Of a stretch of 64,000 nt of DNA, positions 53,374 to 63,351 are shown piece after piece. Where the stretch lies: assembly GCF_009176545.1 (NCBI RefSeq), contig NZ_VTOJ01000002.1:1178001-1242000 (forward strand), read 5' to 3'. The position numbers were made by a program, and so were the translations under genes. How positions within the stretch are numbered: the stretch's first letter is position 1; every line of letters starts with the position of its first letter. The notes below the pieces were generated by a model that was not told the origin of the DNA, ran no database searches, and saw only the letters and a program-made list of their open reading frames with translations. This DNA comes from Salinigranum salinum (GTDB lineage: Archaea > Halobacteriota > Halobacteria > Halobacteriales > Haloferacaceae).

Positions 53374-56300
53374 CTACGTACTGTCGGCGGGGACGATCTC
53401 TATCGCGACGACCGCCGGGTCACCCGTCTCGCGGCCGAAGTCGATGTCGAGCTCGGTGCTCGACTCGACGGTGAACGTCTTCACCGTGCCAGTGTCGTGG
53501 CCGACGTCGGCGTGGATGTCGTAGTTGTCGAGCACTGTTGTCCCCTCAATCGAGACGTCGAACACTCGCTGGCCGTCCGACGTGTACTCCGTCTCGGCGA
53601 AGTACAGCCGCACCTCGTACGTCTCTCCGCCCACGACGTCGGGGATGTCCCATTTCATCTCTGCACCCGAGCTGGGATCGGAGCGCCCGGTGGTGAACAC
53701 CTCGGTCGGCGTCGTTGATGGGACTACGCTCGTTGTGGCGATCGTATCGGATGTCGAGAACGTCTGACTGTCGGCGTTCCCCGCGTTCGTTTCGCTGGCG
53801 GGGTCCGAGGAGGTGTCGGCGATCCAGTCGCCGCCGCCGTCCGAGTCGGAGATCTGGCTGCCACCGGCGTTCACCCGGTAGATCGCGTCGGACGTCGCCG
53901 TCGAGTCGTCGACGGTGAGCGTGAAGCTCTCGGTGGTCGTGGTGGTGCCGTCATCGGCGACGACATCCACGGTGTAGGTGCCGGCGTCGCCCGATTGCGG
54001 CGCGATATCGATCGTACCGGTGCCGTCGCCGTTGTCGGTCAACGAGACGAAGCTGGGCGCCTGTCCGAGCGACAACGACAGGCTGTCCCCGTCGGCGTCC
54101 GAAGCAGTCACGTCGACCGTGGTCGAGCTGCCCTCGGTCACCGTCTGGTCTGCGATCGGATCGATCGACGGGGCAGTGTTACCCGTCGAGTCACCGACGG
54201 TGATCGTCTGGGTGGTGGTGTCGGTCGCCCCAGCGTCGTCGGTGACGGTCAGCGTGACCGTCTTATCCCCACTCGACGAATAACTGAACGACGCCTGCGC
54301 GGTGGTCGCGTCGGTCGTGCCGTCACCGTCGAAGTCCCACGCGTAACTACTGATCGAGCCGTCCGAATCAGACGACCCCGACGCGTCGAACGTAATCGTC
54401 TCGTCGACCGTCGGGTCCGACGGTGAGTAGGTGAACGAGGCACTCGGAGCCGTATTGCTCGTCGCCCCGTCGAGACGGACGATCTCGATGGCGGCGACCT
54501 TGGGATTGTTCGCGATGTGGGCGAAGTCGAGATCGAGCGTCGAGTCGGGCGTGACGCTGAACGTCTTCACCGTGCCGGTGTCGTGGCCGACGTCGGCGTG
54601 GATGTCGTAGCCGTCGAGCACGAGGTTGTTCTCGGCGGTAGCGTCGAACTCGCGTTCACCGTCGGCGGTGAAGTACAGTTCAGCGAGATACAGCCGAACC
54701 TCGTAGGTACTCCCGGATTCGACCGGGAACTCCCACTGCATCTCCTCGCCGGAGGGGGGATCGTAGCGTTCGGTCTGGAACACCTCGGTCGGCGTGCTCG
54801 ACGAGACCGAACTCGTAGTGGAGATCGTGTCGGACGTCGAGTACGTCGTGCTATCCGACGCTCCGGGATTGCTGTACGACGAGGGACTCGAGGAGGTGTC
54901 GGCCGCCCAGTCCGGTCCACCGTCGGACGAGGCGATGCTCGTCCCGCCGGCGTTCACCCGATAGACGACCTCGGCACTGCCGTCTCCGACGGTGAGGGTG
55001 AAGCTCTCGGTGGTCGTGGTGGTGCCGTCATCGGCGACTACATCCACGGTGTAGGTGCCGGCGTCGCCCGATTGCGGCGCGATATCGATCGTACCGGTGC
55101 CGTCGCCGTTGTCGGTCAACGAGACGAAGCTGGGCGCCTGTCCGAGCGACAACGACAGGCTGTCCCCGTCGGCGTCCGAAGCGGTCACGTCGACCGTGGT
55201 CGAGCTGCCCTCGGTCACCGTCTGGTCTGCGATCGGATCGATCGACGGCGCGGTGTTATCCGTCGAGTCGTCGACGGTGAGGTTGAAGCTCTCGGTGGTC
55301 GTGGTGGTGCCGTCATCGGCGACTACATCCACGGTGTAGGTGCCGGCGTCGCCCGTTCCTGGGTCGATACTAACGGTGCCGGTGCCGTCGCCGGTTTCCG
55401 TCAGCGAGACGAAGCTGGGCGCCTGTCCGAGCGACAGCGACAGGCTGTCCCCGTCGGCGTCCGAAGCGGTCACGTCGACCGTGGTCGAGCTACCCTCGGT
55501 CACCGTCTGGTCTGCGATCGGATCGATCGACGGCGCGGTGTTACCCGTCGAGTCACCGACGGTGATCGTCTGGGTGGTGGTATCGGTCGCCCCAGCGTCG
55601 TCGGTGACGGTCAGCGTGACCGTCTTGTCACCGCTCGACGAGTAACTGAACGATGCCTCCGCGGTGGTCGCGTCGGTCGTCCCGTCACCGTCGAAGTCCC
55701 ACGCGTAACTGCTGATCGAGCCGTCCGAATCAGACGACCCCGACGCGTCGAACGTGATGGTCTCGTCGACCGTCGGATCCGACGGTGAGTAGGTGAACGA
55801 GGCGCTCGGAGCCGCATTGCTCGTCGCCCCGTCGAGACGGACGACCTCGATGGCAGCGACCTTGGGATTGTTCGCGACGTGGGCGAAGTCGAGATCGAGC
55901 GTCGAGTCGGGCGTGACGCTGAACGTCTTCACCGTGCCGGTGTCGTGGCCGACGTCGGCGTGGATGTCGTAGCTGTCGAGCACGAGGTCGTTCTCGGCGG
56001 TAGCGTCGAACTCGCGTTCACCGTCGGCGGTGAAGTACAATTCGGCGAGATACAGCCGAACCTCGTAGGTACTCCCAGACTCGACCGGGAACTCCCACTG
56101 CATCTCCTCGCCGGAGGGGGGATCGTATCGCTCGGTCTGGAACACCTCGGTCGGCGTGCTCGACGAAACCGAACTCGTAGTGGAGATCGTGTCGGACGTC
56201 GAGTACGTCGTGCTATCCGACGCTCCGGGATTGCTGTACGACGAGGGACTCGAGGAGGTGTCGGCCGCCCAGTCCGGTCCACCATCAGACGAGGCGATGC

Positions 56301-59300
56301 TCGTCCCGCCGGCGTTCACCCGATAGACGACCTCCGCACTGCCGTCTCCGACGGAGAGGGTGAAGCTCTCGGTGGTCGTGGTGGTGCCGTCATCGGCGAC
56401 GACATCCACGGTGTAGGTGCCGGCATCACCCGACTGCGGCGCGATATCGATCGTACCGGTGCCGTCACCGTTGTCCGTCAGCGAGACGAAGCTGGGCGCC
56501 TGTCCAAGCGATAGCGACAGGCTGTCCCCGTCGGCGTCCGAAGCAGTCACGTCGACCGTGGTCGAGCTGCCCTCGGTCACCGTCTGGTCTGCGATCGGAT
56601 CGATCGACGGCGCGGTGTTATCCGTCCCGTCGAGACGGACGACCTCGATGGCAGCGACCTTGGGATTGTTCGCGATGTGGGCGAAGTCGAGATCGAGCGT
56701 CGAGTCGGGCGTGACGGTGAACGTCTTCACCGTGCCGGTGTCGTGGCCGACGTCGGCGTGGATGTCGTAGCCGTCGAGCACGAGGTTGTTCTCGGCGGTA
56801 GCGTCGAACTCGCGTTCACCGTCGGCGGTGAAGTACAGTTCAGCGAGATACAGCCGAACCTCGTAGGTACTCCCAGACTCAACCGGGAACTCCCACTGCA
56901 TCTCCTCGCCGGAGGGGGGATCGTATCGCTCGGTCTGGAACACCTCGGTCGGCGTGCTCGACGAGACCGAACTCGTAGTAGAGATCGTGTCGGACGTCGA
57001 GTACGTCGTGCTATCCGACGCTCCGGGATTGCTGTACGACGAGGGACTCGAGGAGGTGTCGGCCGCCCAGTCCGGTCCACCATCAGACGAGGCGATGCTC
57101 GTCCCGCCGGCGTTCACCCGATAGACGACCTCGGCATTGCTGTCCGCGAGTGGTGCGAACACGCCGACCTGCGTGCTACTCGCGGAGACGTAGTTGGTCG
57201 TCTCGTCGACCTGGTTCGTACCGCTCACCAGTGACCACGAGCCGTCGTACCGCCACATATCGAGCGTCGACTCGTCGATGTCGCTGACGTCGGCGTCTGC
57301 GTAGTACGTCTGGATGTCGACCGACGGGTCTGGGCCGGTGCTCACTACCTCGACGTACTTCCCGATGTTCTGTTGTCCGCTCGGGTCCGCGGGCGGTGAC
57401 GCGACCGTGTCGAGAGCGATGTTCGCTCCCGTGAGGTCGACTGTCGTGTCACCGACAGTGATGTTCTCTGCCACGTTCGTGGATCCAGCCGACACGAGAC
57501 TGTACTGTGCGTCGGTGTTCGACGCCGTCTGCAGGTCCGAGACTGTGTTGTCGTCGGCATCGGTCAACCGCACACCGATCCGGTTGTCGGAGGCGTTACC
57601 GCCTTGGACGGTGCTGCTCTGCGTGTTCTCGAGCAGGATGCCCCGGTCGTTCTGTGTCGCCGTCGTGTCTATGACCGCGTGGTCCTGGTTCCCGTCCGTT
57701 CCGGCGAGGTGGACACCGATCAGATTGTTCGTGGCCGTACTGTCTTGGACCGTTCCGTCGGTGACTCGCTCAAGGTAGATCCCCGTGTTCCAGTCGGTTG
57801 CGACGACGTTCTCAACCGTGACGTTCGTGATCGTGCTCGGGGTCAGACCGGTTTGCCCGACGTACACGGCCTTGTGATCCGACCCGCTGACGGTGGTGTC
57901 CCCGTCGATCGTGTGCCCCGCCCCGTCCAGTATCACGTCGCTCGACGTGATCTGGATACACGGCGTGGCGCTACTGTCCGTGATGTCCGCCGAGAGGGTG
58001 TACCTGCCCGGCGAGTCGATCACTTGGCACGTGTCGATCGTCGTCGTGGTGTACCCCGTCGAGTCGCTCACGACGATCGTCCGCGACGTCGAGTCGATCG
58101 AGCCGTCGTCGTCGGTGACGGTCAGCGTGACCGTCTTCTCTCCCGCCGTCGCGTAGCTGGTCGACGCCTGTGCGGTGGTCGCGTCGGTCGTGCCGTCACC
58201 GTCGAAGTCCCACGCGTAACTGCTGATCGAGCCGTCCGAATCAGACGACCCCGACGCGTCGAACGTAATCGTCTCGCCGGGGTCCGGACTCGTCGGCGAG
58301 GAACTGAACGAGGCCGCCGGCGCATCGTTGAGGCCGTCCGCGTCGTACTCGAGGACGACCACGTTCGAGACGCGACCCGTGTCACCGTCGCCGTCCTCGA
58401 CCACCGCCACCAGATAGTTGAGATCGACCGTGTCGCTCGATCGCGTCAGCGTCACGTCCATCGTCGTCGTCCCGTCGGAGCCGATCGTGCCTGTGGTCTC
58501 TTCCACCGCGGTGGCGCTGTTCGCCTCGAACGCTTCGAGGTCGTAGCCGCCGTCGGGGACGCCATCGGTGAACAGTCCGGCCTCGACACGGAGGAGCCGG
58601 ACTGTCTTGCCGGGCGGACCCGTGACGGTCATCGTCTGACTGGCGTCGCCGACCGTCGCGGCCGTGTGATCGGGTGAGAGGGTGGTCTGCTGGAGGTCGA
58701 CACCCGACACGCCGAGTTCCGGCGTATTGGCGAGTGCGGTCTTGGCCACGGCCTGCGAGCCGCCGTCGCTACCGTCGCTGTACGGCTTCGTCACCTGTGT
58801 GGTCCCGTCCTCGTACTCGACGGTTATCGTCGAACCGACCAGTTCGAGCCCGGAGACACTTCCGGACTCCTCCGGTCCCGGTGCGGACACGCCTTTGATG
58901 CTGCTCGGGTCGACGTCCGATCCGAATTTGAACGTCTCGCCGGGGTCGAAGTCGGTGAACTCGACCCGAAGCGTGTCGTATCCGTCGTCAGGATCCCCGT
59001 CGTGGGGCCTCTGGAAGCTGTAGTCAGACTGACCAGTCCCACCTTCCGAGCCGACGACGAAGTCCCTGAATGCCTGGTCACCGGCCGTTCCGTTTGGATC
59101 GAACACCATGTCGGGGAAGTGGCTCGAACTCAGATTGAACGTCACCGCCGCGATCTTCTCGTCGCCGGTGTTCGTGATCTGGAACGAGTTCTGCCCGTAG
59201 GTGCTCGAGTTGATCCCGCTGTTGGGTTTGATCGCGATGTCCGCGCTCTGCGTGCTGGCGGGCTGTGTCGCCTCTATCTGCGTCCACGTCCCGTTGAACG

Positions 59301-62300
59301 ACGACGCGGGGCCGCGCGACGTGCCGATGACGCCGACGGCGACTCCTCGGTCCGGCTGGCCCGTCCACTCGCTCGGGAGCGACGTGCTCCCGACGAGCTG
59401 CCGCGTACCGCCGTCGATGGCGTAGTAGCCCGTGACCGTCCCGGCCAGCGGATCGACTTCGAGGTAGAGGTCGATCTTGCTTCCGGTTTCGGTGACTTCC
59501 GGAACCGTCGGCTCCGCGACGGTGCTGAAGCTGTCGTCCTGTTCTTTGCCGAGCCGGATCCCGCCGTCCCCACCCTTGGCGGTGGCGGTCAGTTCGATGT
59601 AGTTCGCTTGGTCGCCGGTTCCGATGTAGACGCCCTGTGACTGGTTGTCCGCGACCGTCGCTCCGGTGAACCCGGACGTGATGGTCGTGTGGGCCGTGAA
59701 CGGTTCGTTCTCGGGATAGACGCCGAACTGGAACGCGTACTCCTGGCTGTTCAGCGTCTCGTACGCCGACCCTTCGGTGACGTTGTCGACCGACAGGACT
59801 TCCGCCGCCCCGCCCGGCGTCAGCTTCGAGAAGTTGTACAGGGTCCGGTAGTCGTCTTGGCCGTTGGTCATGAGCCCCGTGAAGCCCAGGTCGAGGATGG
59901 TGCCGTCCACCTCGCCGGACTGGAACTGGTAGCTGACGGGCAGGGACTGCCCGTTGTCGGCGTCGACCGCGAACGGATCGACGATGTCCGACTGCCCGTC
60001 GTCGTCGTCGTCGTAGTCGTTGAGGTCCGACAGTCCGTCGCCGTCGTTGTCGGGCGGAACCGACGCCGACGAACAGGGGTCGGCACCGTTGTCGATCTCG
60101 TCGGCGTTGGAGTAGCCGTCGCCGTCCCCGTCGAGGTTATACCGGTCCGCGCCCGTGCAGGCGTTGTTCTCGTTCGGTTCGAACACTGTGATGTCGTCGC
60201 TGCCGTACGTGGCCGCCCACACGGTGCCGCCGAACTGTTCGGTGTCGTTCTGCGCCGTGACGTCCAGCGGCGTGCTCCCGAAGCTGGAGGCCAGCGATGT
60301 CGTCGAGTCGACGCCGGTCCCCGTCTCGTTCAGCTGGACTCGCCAGATGTCGCCCGCGAAGCTCGCGGTCAGCAGGTCCCCCTGTAGCGCGTTTTCGAAG
60401 CTGCTCGCGGTGTACTCGTCGATCCCGTTCGTGGAGGAACTGAACCCGGTGAGGGTGTCCGGATTGTTCCCCGGAGCCCGGTAGTCGCATTCGACCGGGT
60501 TGGCCGAGGGCACGGCAGCCGAGTAGTTGGTCGCGTCGGGGTTACCCCGGACCGGATTCGGGTGACCGCCGTAGTACCCCTCGCCCGAGATGTAATGCAG
60601 GTAGTCCTTCTCGGAGAAGCTGTCGTCCTCGTTGATCTCGTTGGTACACTCACCGTTGGGACCTTCGTTGATCGGCGGGCCGCCCCAGCCGCTGTTGCCG
60701 CCGTTGTCGACGGTGTACAGCTGGTCGTCCTCGGTCAGGACGAGGTCGTACGCGTTCCGGAACCCGGGCGCGTAGATCTGGATCGGCCCGTTCTCGGTGA
60801 GGATCGCCATGTTCTCCCCCTCCAGCCCGCCGAACGGCCCGTTGTCGACTCTGTCCGGGTTGTCCGGGTCCAGCGTCGGGATGTCGTAGAGGTAGTCCGC
60901 GTCGGTGTCGGCCGCGTCCTTCCGGGACATGGCGTTGATCTGGTCGAGATCGACCGACACGACCGCGGCGGAGTAGGCGTACTCCGTGAGGAACGCGAAG
61001 TTGTTCGACCGCGCGCCCTTGTTCGTGTTCCCGCCGATCGAGATGTAGAGCGTGTTGTTCGCCTCGTCCAGCTGCATCCCGTTGGCGTGGTGGTTCTCCT
61101 CCGAACGCGGGAGCCCGCGGGCCAGCTGCGTGTGGTTCCACGAACTACCGTCCCACTCGAGCCTGGAGAGCACGCCCGAGTTCGTGTCGAGCGGGAGATC
61201 CTCCCCGCCCGACCCGCCCCCGATCCGGGGGTCGCTCGACGCCACGTATATCGTTGGGTTCTCGGCGGTGCCCGTCACCAGCATCCCCGTCACCAGGCGC
61301 TCGTTGACGTTCGTGTTGAGGCTCCCGTCGTCGTCGTGGTTCGGCAGGTTCTTGATCTCGTTGATCGTCTCCGTGGAGGTGACCTCGTAACTGTCCGCGC
61401 TGTTCCGCTGGATCTCGTACGCGTAGATGGTCCCCGCCTGTGTCGCCACGTACAGACGCCCGTCGGGACCGAACTGCAGTGACGTCGGGTTGTTGATGTC
61501 GACACCCTCCAGTCCCGTCGAATTGAAACTCGGGAGGGGATCGTCCGTCGACGTCTGGGGACGGATCTCGTTGCCCGTGATCGCGTTAGTGCCCTCCCCG
61601 CCGTCGGCCGAGATCTGGCTCCCGGGGTCGGCCGAGCCGGACGGTCCGGCCGTCGTCAGCGTGTTCCGCAGGATCTCGTTGCCGGTACTGTCCGCGCTGA
61701 GCTTGATCTTGTACTGTCGGTCCCCGTCCGTCCGGGTGTCGAACGCGACGCCCGGCAGCTGTGGGTTCGTCTTGGTGTTGGCGTTCCCGGAGTTGCCCGT
61801 CGATCCGTCACCGGAGTTACCCGGCGGTCCGCTCCCGGGGTCGTCCGGCGGGCCGTTCCCGGGCGTTTCGGGCGCGTTCTCCGTCGCCTGATCCGCCCGT
61901 CCGTTGTTCCCGATCCGGTTTTCGGCGATCCTGTTGCCGTTGCTGTTCCTCCGGAGCAACACCCCGAACCGGTGGTTCTCCAGCAAGTCGTTCTTCTGGA
62001 TCGCGTTGTCGCTCGCGTTGCTCAGCCGAACGCCCTCGAGGTTGTTCGATGCGTGGTTGTCGACGAGCTGGTTCCCGCTCGACTCTTGAACCTCGAGCGC
62101 CTGAGCGTTCCCGGTCAGCGTGTTCCCCCGGAGGGTGACGTCGGTCGTCCGCTCGCCGAAGAGGGTGATCCCGTTGCCGTTCCCGGTGACGTAGTTGTTC
62201 TGCGCCCGCGACTGCTCGGTGTTGACGAACCTGATACCGGTGGTCCACCCGGAGACGATGGCGTTCTTGATCGTCACGTCGGTGATGGTCTCCGCGTCCA

Positions 62301-62823
62301 GCCCTTGCTGCCCGACGAGGATCCCGACCTGCGACGACCCGGCCGCCCCCGTCGCGTCGGCGATCCGGTAGCGTGCCCCGTTCAGCTCAACGTTACTCGA
62401 CGTGATGTGGATGCATGGTCCCTCCTCGGTACTGAAGAGGTTCCTGGTCAGGAGGTACTTCCCGGGTTCGTCGATGACCTGGCACGAGGTGATCCTCGTC
62501 ACCTCGCCCGTGTTCGGGCCGTCCTCTCCCTTATTCACGTTCTCCCCGGAGGTGGGGTCTCTCGGGTCGTCCTCGTCGTTTCCGTTCGGACTGTTCCCGG
62601 GATTGGCCGGTGAACCGCTCTGCTGTTCGTGAGCCTCTCCGGACGGTGAGACGTTCGGTATCTCGTAGCTGTCGGCGGTGCTCGTCGGTGGGTCCGTCCC
62701 CCCCGAAGCCAGTTCGGGAGACACGTCCGTCGGCTGGACCGCACCCGCGAACCCGCTGGTGCAGACAAGGAGCACGAATACGACCGCAGCCCCCCTCGTG
62801 ATGTCATCTCGAATTGATCCCAT
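53374..62823 (-). CDS. Giant secreted multidomain surface protein with malectin, PKD, NosD and sugar-dehydrogenase-like domains
   Basis: This 3149-residue protein starts with a Sec-type signal (GAAVVFVLLVCTSGFAGA, cleavage near residue 28). Approximate order: low-complexity linker; NosD beta-helix (~105-308); six-bladed sorbosone/aldose-dehydrogenase-like propeller (~430-880); Ca-binding thrombospondin-3-like repeats with DGDGDGYSN (~888-955); lectin-like domain (~960-1185); two Ig-like regions; PKD domain (~1500-1590); second NosD (~1590-1840); four malectin-type domains (~1897, 2163, 2616, 2977) interleaved with two PKD and four cadherin-like repeats. No PGF-CTERM, TM or lipobox anchor is visible. 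Malectin domains suggest carbohydrate binding; the propeller may be a PQQ-type oxidase but lacks proven catalytic residues here. Confidence 0.88.
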   Translation of the reverse strand: MGSIRDDITRGAAVVFVLLVCTSGFAGAVQPTDVSPELASGGTDPPTSTADSYEIPNVSPSGEAHEQQSGSPANPGNSPNGNDEDDPRDPTSGENVNKGEDGPNTGEVTRITSCQVIDEPGKYLLTRNLFSTEEGPCIHITSSNVELNGARYRIADATGAAGSSQVGILVGQQGLDAETITDVTIKNAIVSGWTTGIRFVNTEQSRAQNNYVTGNGNGITLFGERTTDVTLRGNTLTGNAQALEVQESSGNQLVDNHASNNLEGVRLSNASDNAIQKNDLLENHRFGVLLRRNSNGNRIAENRIGNNGRADQATENAPETPGNGPPDDPGSGPPGNSGDGSTGNSGNANTKTNPQLPGVAFDTRTDGDRQYKIKLSADSTGNEILRNTLTTAGPSGSADPGSQISADGGEGTNAITGNEIRPQTSTDDPLPSFNSTGLEGVDINNPTSLQFGPDGRLYVATQAGTIYAYEIQRNSADSYEVTSTETINEIKNLPNHDDDGSLNTNVNERLVTGMLVTGTAENPTIYVASSDPRIGGGSGGEDLPLDTNSGVLSRLEWDGSSWNHTQLARGLPRSEENHHANGMQLDEANNTLYISIGGNTNKGARSNNFAFLTEYAYSAAVVSVDLDQINAMSRKDAADTDADYLYDIPTLDPDNPDRVDNGPFGGLEGENMAILTENGPIQIYAPGFRNAYDLVLTEDDQLYTVDNGGNSGWGGPPINEGPNGECTNEINEDDSFSEKDYLHYISGEGYYGGHPNPVRGNPDATNYSAAVPSANPVECDYRAPGNNPDTLTGFSSSTNGIDEYTASSFENALQGDLLTASFAGDIWRVQLNETGTGVDSTTSLASSFGSTPLDVTAQNDTEQFGGTVWAATYGSDDITVFEPNENNACTGADRYNLDGDGDGYSNADEIDNGADPCSSASVPPDNDGDGLSDLNDYDDDDDGQSDIVDPFAVDADNGQSLPVSYQFQSGEVDGTILDLGFTGLMTNGQDDYRTLYNFSKLTPGGAAEVLSVDNVTEGSAYETLNSQEYAFQFGVYPENEPFTAHTTITSGFTGATVADNQSQGVYIGTGDQANYIELTATAKGGDGGIRLGKEQDDSFSTVAEPTVPEVTETGSKIDLYLEVDPLAGTVTGYYAIDGGTRQLVGSTSLPSEWTGQPDRGVAVGVIGTSRGPASSFNGTWTQIEATQPASTQSADIAIKPNSGINSSTYGQNSFQITNTGDEKIAAVTFNLSSSHFPDMVFDPNGTAGDQAFRDFVVGSEGGTGQSDYSFQRPHDGDPDDGYDTLRVEFTDFDPGETFKFGSDVDPSSIKGVSAPGPEESGSVSGLELVGSTITVEYEDGTTQVTKPYSDGSDGGSQAVAKTALANTPELGVSGVDLQQTTLSPDHTAATVGDASQTMTVTGPPGKTVRLLRVEAGLFTDGVPDGGYDLEAFEANSATAVEETTGTIGSDGTTTMDVTLTRSSDTVDLNYLVAVVEDGDGDTGRVSNVVVLEYDADGLNDAPAASFSSSPTSPDPGETITFDASGSSDSDGSISSYAWDFDGDGTTDATTAQASTSYATAGEKTVTLTVTDDDGSIDSTSRTIVVSDSTGYTTTTIDTCQVIDSPGRYTLSADITDSSATPCIQITSSDVILDGAGHTIDGDTTVSGSDHKAVYVGQTGLTPSTITNVTVENVVATDWNTGIYLERVTDGTVQDSTATNNLIGVHLAGTDGNQDHAVIDTTATQNDRGILLENTQSSTVQGGNASDNRIGVRLTDADDNTVSDLQTASNTDAQYSLVSAGSTNVAENITVGDTTVDLTGANIALDTVASPPADPSGQQNIGKYVEVVSTGPDPSVDIQTYYADADVSDIDESTLDMWRYDGSWSLVSGTNQVDETTNYVSASSTQVGVFAPLADSNAEVVYRVNAGGTSIASSDGGPDWAADTSSSPSSYSNPGASDSTTYSTSDTISTTSSVSSSTPTEVFQTERYDPPSGEEMQWEFPVESGSTYEVRLYLAELYFTADGEREFDATAENNLVLDGYDIHADVGHDTGTVKTFTVTPDSTLDLDFAHIANNPKVAAIEVVRLDGTDNTAPSIDPIADQTVTEGSSTTVDVTASDADGDSLSLSLGQAPSFVSLTDNGDGTGTIDIAPQSGDAGTYTVDVVADDGTTTTTESFTLSVGDGSAEVVYRVNAGGTSIASSDGGPDWAADTSSSPSSYSNPGASDSTTYSTSDTISTTSSVSSSTPTEVFQTERYDPPSGEEMQWEFPVESGSTYEVRLYLAELYFTADGEREFDATAENDLVLDSYDIHADVGHDTGTVKTFSVTPDSTLDLDFAHVANNPKVAAIEVVRLDGATSNAAPSASFTYSPSDPTVDETITFDASGSSDSDGSISSYAWDFDGDGTTDATTAEASFSYSSSGDKTVTLTVTDDAGATDTTTQTITVGDSTGNTAPSIDPIADQTVTEGSSTTVDVTASDADGDSLSLSLGQAPSFVSLTETGDGTGTVSIDPGTGDAGTYTVDVVADDGTTTTTESFNLTVDDSTDNTAPSIDPIADQTVTEGSSTTVDVTASDADGDSLSLSLGQAPSFVSLTDNGDGTGTIDIAPQSGDAGTYTVDVVADDGTTTTTESFTLTVGDGSAEVVYRVNAGGTSIASSDGGPDWAADTSSSPSSYSNPGASDSTTYSTSDTISTTSSVSSSTPTEVFQTERYDPPSGEEMQWEFPVESGSTYEVRLYLAELYFTADGEREFDATAENNLVLDGYDIHADVGHDTGTVKTFSVTPDSTLDLDFAHIANNPKVAAIEIVRLDGATSNTAPSASFTYSPSDPTVDETITFDASGSSDSDGSISSYAWDFDGDGTTDATTAQASFSYSSSGDKTVTLTVTDDAGATDTTTQTITVGDSTGNTAPSIDPIADQTVTEGSSTTVDVTASDADGDSLSLSLGQAPSFVSLTDNGDGTGTIDIAPQSGDAGTYTVDVVADDGTTTTTESFTLTVDDSTATSDAIYRVNAGGSQISDSDGGGDWIADTSSDPASETNAGNADSQTFSTSDTIATTSVVPSTTPTEVFTTGRSDPSSGAEMKWDIPDVVGGETYEVRLYFAETEYTSDGQRVFDVSIEGTTVLDNYDIHADVGHDTGTVKTFTVESSTELDIDFGRETGDPAVVAIEIVPADST

Positions 62824-63351
62824 TGTCGGATATTCGTTCGTTTCAACAAATAAAAATTACCGCATTAATATAGTTACGTGAATTTCAATAAATCTTATAT
62901 GTTCGTGAGCGTCAGCGCGACGGCAGCGATAGCGGTCAACCGAAGAAACACGGGGTACGATCGGTTCTGGTGGACAGGAGGGGCAACTCAAAGGAGGTGC
63001 GCTGAAGCCCAGAACGACGGTGTGATAGACGAGATCCCGACGATACATCCTCGTCACCGCAGCACAGGCCCCGTACGTAACCCGTCTCCTGAAAAGAGCT
63101 AACTCACACAACCTTTTTGAATCCGGAGTCGCGGAGCGAGGCTATTCAACATCACTGACTGATAATATACTGTTGGATCCCACAAAGACAGGACAGTAAA
63201 CCGCGCTACAGTTCGTAGTAATAAAGTTAACTGGTCTTGGAGAGAGATTCCAGAGATGATTATAATATGACCTATTACGAGCCGATCTTATCCGGGTCGT
63301 GCGACAACCATCACCCTCCACTGAAGGAAGCGGAGGAGAGGACGCTCCGGC
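62824..63351. other. AT-rich upstream region of the giant gene
   Basis: These 528 bp contain the promoter near 62850, no supported gene, and the short interval downstream of the glycoside-hydrolase-like stop (63352-63354). The gene to the right ends toward this region, so both large surface genes run in the same direction but seem separately transcribed. Confidence 0.6.
62849..62857 (-). promoter_or_regulatory. TATA box of the giant surface gene
   Basis: ATTTTTATT (minus sense) lies 26-34 nt before the ATG at 62823. The next 30 bp upstream are also AT-rich (TATATTAAT). This implies a leaderless transcript. Confidence 0.45.
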
